From the NCBI GenBank assembly GCA_000507305.1, contig DF241031.1:1-64000 (forward strand): a DNA stretch of 64,000 bases, written 5' to 3'. This document shows positions 61,801 to 64,000 of this stretch, piece by piece; position 1 is the stretch's first letter, and each line of letters opens with the position of its first letter. Source of the DNA: Breviolum minutum Mf 1.05b.01. Taxonomy: Eukaryota > Sar > Dinophyceae > Suessiales > Symbiodiniaceae. The position numbers were made by a program, and so were the translations under genes. Under the pieces are notes generated by a model. That model saw only the letters and a list, made by a program, of their open reading frames with translations, ran no database searches and was not told the DNA's origin.

Positions 61801-61912
61801 GGATGAAGCCCGCAGCAAACTGTTGGAAGCTGGAAAGGTGGCAGACACCGAAATTGCCAAGTTGGATGCCATCATTGATGACATGGAAAATCAGCAGCTG
61901 GATAGGCAATGA
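52833..61912 (+). CDS. Histidine-phosphatase/phosphoglycerate-mutase-like protein with C-terminal extension, multi-exon
   Basis: Exons: 52,833-53,005; 53,466 to about 53,594 (RIVLLRHGQSEGNVD across the join, with the RHG phosphoacceptor motif); 55,192-55,234; 55,775-55,825 (ANIIVCTSPFER, second conserved Arg); 56,111 to about 56,163; 57,059-57,142 (VDPQIREQEFGNFQ, acid Glu); 57,686-57,726 (VGRFYYR); 58,156 to about 58,203 (NAESSADVFDRVTQ); 59,448-59,538 (DICLVVTHGLTIRLML, second catalytic His); 60,144 to about 60,244 (FEWSVETFGTVWNLGNCEH); 60,797 to about 60,898; 61,775-61,912 (helical tail ending ENQQLDRQ and TGA). The core resembles the AT74/DET1-type branch. All catalytic residues are visible. 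An exon between 58,204 and 59,447, encoding about 20 residues, is missing from the model. The last two exons form an extension not usual for the family and could belong to a separate short gene. The start codon is tentative. Confidence 0.82.
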
Positions 61913-63682
61913 AGCAGGAAAAAAAAACATCAACAATCAACAAAAAATGGCAGTTTGTGGGCTGGTAATAGCAGGTCTGTCAGTAGGCAACTGGTTTGCA
62001 TCCTTTTGATTTGAGTGTTTTTCTTCATGAATGTTGGGAAGCTACAGTGTCAAGGTGGTGTTTGGTGTCTGGCGTGATTTTTCCAAAGAACGTGATCCCA
62101 TTTGACGAATCCAGGGATTTTGAACTCAGTGCCAAACAAGTATGTGATGCATTTTGCCACCAAGTGCAAGTTATAAAGTGGTGGTGTCTAAGTTGTCTAT
62201 CTTGACCCTGATCCTTCACTGTTCATGAGAATGATGGTGCTGTATCTTACTGCCGTCCATGAGAGGAAGGATGGGGAATAATCTGGAGTCGTTTCCCCGG
62301 TTGGTTCAGTTGATCATTTCAATGGTTTTCACTGGGCTTATAGCTGCTACAAGTATATGAATTAGGAGGTGGCTTAGGAAACATCATTTCGATATATTTC
62401 GATCATCAATTCTCCCACCTATCCACTTCTCCATGTTGCAAGAGTAAGATTCTAAGGATCTTACGCGCCAGATCTGAACCGTATACAGCGACTTGGCACC
62501 ATTCTGGGACAAGTATACTGCTTGCCGAGAGGGATCCATCGTATTCTGACAATGGGAATACCATTCGTTTTCCATGCATGTCCCTTTAAAAACCATCAAT
62601 CATACTCTTTCAACATGATTGAATCATGATTCATGATCTAAATATATACGGGGTTTCATCAGAGAACACCATGCCCCAAAAATAGTCACTCCTTTTGGGC
62701 GAGGTTCAGGCTAAGATGGGCTAAGGGTATTGTTGGTCATGATATCCACCGATTTTAATTGTCTACTATTTAAAGTTGTTTTTGTGGCTGTAAGCGAACA
62801 TGGGACTTCAAGTTGCGACATGTTTTTGGTTGGGCAAGCCCGTACAAAGTCATTGGCAAACTATGATATGTTTGGGGATTCTTTGGGAGTTGTGTTGGTT
62901 TTTTATGTTTTGTTTGGGCAGGTTAGTATGTAGATATATCGACTGAATTAATCAAAACATTATCAATACTTGGTAGGCTTGCCACTTTCTTTCATGTATA
63001 TAACTCCTGCCAAAACATTTCCACTTCCCAAACTTTCGAACTCGGAGTCGTATGAAATCCACCCACAAAGGTTGGAGGAACCATGTCTTCACCAAATCAC
63101 GTTATGTACATACGGTGAATGAGAAATGTTTCACCATCCGTTTAAAAGGGATGCCTTTTCTCAGGGTACTCTGATCAAATTTTAAATTGGGAAGGTTTGT
63201 GCAAAATCAGCTAGCAAACCTTGACGACCCGTAGTAGCTGGAAGGTGATGTTTCAACAAAAACATCACTTCCCAACTTCGGGTGGTTGAAACTCCGAAAC
63301 TCCTCCGGCAGGTGATCAACTATTTAGAGATCAGTCAACCACGTACAATGCAGATCAGCGAGGTGATATGTCGACTTGTGCCAGGTCTGGGATTTGTTTA
63401 GAAAGTGTTTTTTTGTGGAAAACATGGTTGGTGATTTTGGACACACATGGGGTATTAGTGGGAGGAGCTACTATTGTATGTGCTGTACATCTGTATATAT
63501 ATATATATTATGTATTTAAATTATGTGGACTTATATATTTTTATGATTACATATATTTACATAGAAGTGTCCTTTAAAAAGCTTTGACTTGTATGTTGGA
63601 AGCATTTCATTGAAAAATAGGCTCACATTGGATTTGGAGTTTAGACCACCAAAATTGAAACCGAAGCTCCATGTTTGGCCAG
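61913..63682. other. Intergenic or 5' part of next gene
   Basis: AT-rich, no recognisable gene. Small GC-richer islands near 63,245-63,305 and 63,325-63,362 could be short plus-strand exons of the gene that includes 63,683-63,787. Confidence 0.4.
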
Positions 63683-63787
63683 GTCACGATCATCAAGGGA
63701 AATCTCCTGAGGCCGGCCGGTGGGTTGAAGACTCGGTCCCTTGTGACAGCAAAATTTGAAGATTTCCTTTCGTTCCTTTTCCAAAGG
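63683..63787 (+). CDS. Single exon of an unknown gene
   Basis: A 35-codon exon between GGCCAG|G and a GT donor (GTGGGA). It reads VTIIKGNLLRPAGGLKTRSL and then VTAKFEDFLSFLFQR. The frame remains open to a stop at 63,839-63,841, so it could alternatively be a terminal exon. No family recognised. Confidence 0.55.
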
Positions 63788-63947
63788 GTGGGAGATGTAC
63801 TTGTTGTTTTGGAGGGTGCCAAGCATGTTGTTGGAAGCTAACCCTGTTTGTTTGCAAAAATCTTGTGATGTTATTGTTCAATTTATGTTTGGCCAGAACC
63901 TATCTCCGAGTTTCTCAAGTTTTTGTCGGGCTGATGAAGTGGGCGAA

Positions 63948-63978
<31 letters not shown>

Positions 63979-64000
63979 GTCATCGTCATCGTCATCGTCA
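63948..64000. repeat. (CAT)n and (CGTCAT)n microsatellite at window end
   Basis: About ten CAT triplets that pass into CATCGT hexamers and continue beyond the window. Confidence 0.95.

Noticed and set aside
61379-61936. 185-codon minus-strand open frame
   Set aside because: It is antisense to the clear plus-strand terminal exon 61,775-61,912 and otherwise lies in AT-rich sequence without acceptor or donor support.
1-64000. Bacterial-style operons, ribosome-binding sites and rho-independent terminators
   Set aside because: Gene structure, introns and repeats are eukaryotic; purine-rich stretches before ATGs are not informative here.

Overview
The window looks like nuclear DNA of a dinoflagellate, most likely a Symbiodiniaceae-type alga. 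No bacterial operon or ribosome-binding-site pattern is present. Most coding sequence lies in short exons scattered over kilobases. When the exons of recognisable protein families are joined, the introns show the dinoflagellate pattern: 5' ends of GT, GC or GA, and AG followed by G at the 3' end. In the best-resolved gene (36,795-44,571) all 12 acceptors read AG|G, and the 12 donors are four GT, four GC and four GA. All exon models were made by eye from reading frame, phase and family resemblance, so boundaries can be off by a few bases.

Region 1-10,000 is a tandem duplication of a unit of about 4.5-4.8 kb. There are two units and the start of a third. Each full unit carries an intronless plus-strand gene with a ubiquitin-like head followed by BspA-type (LRR_5) leucine-rich repeats. 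Copy 1 (2,648-4,015) is broken; copy 2 (7,197-8,789) is intact with 16 repeats of exactly 23 residues. Upstream of each LRR gene, exon-like islands are conserved on the minus strand, which suggests a divergently transcribed multi-exon neighbour of unknown function.

Region 10,000-22,500 is intron-rich and poorly resolved. It holds several convincing plus-strand exons of one or more unknown proteins. A gene resembling membrane-associated prostaglandin E synthase 2 (a GST/glutaredoxin-fold protein) follows at about 22,889-27,309. A 1,787-bp non-autonomous DNA transposon (27,310-29,096), with terminal inverted repeats and a perfect 8-bp target duplication, abuts its last exon.

From 30,884 a tight plus-strand array follows: a Pro/Gln/Ala-rich protein (to 36,519), a 13-exon zinc-independent MDR oxidoreductase of the prostaglandin reductase/alkenal reductase type (36,795-44,571), one or more unknown proteins ending in a helical tail (exons up to 52,565), and an RHG-motif histidine phosphatase/phosphoglycerate-mutase-like gene (52,833-61,912). 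A further exon lies at 63,683-63,787. Two of the gene-to-gene gaps are under 300 bp, which fits the unidirectional clusters of dinoflagellates. Apart from the MDR and mPGES-2-like genes, which could both act on lipid-derived carbonyl or peroxide compounds, no shared pathway is evident.
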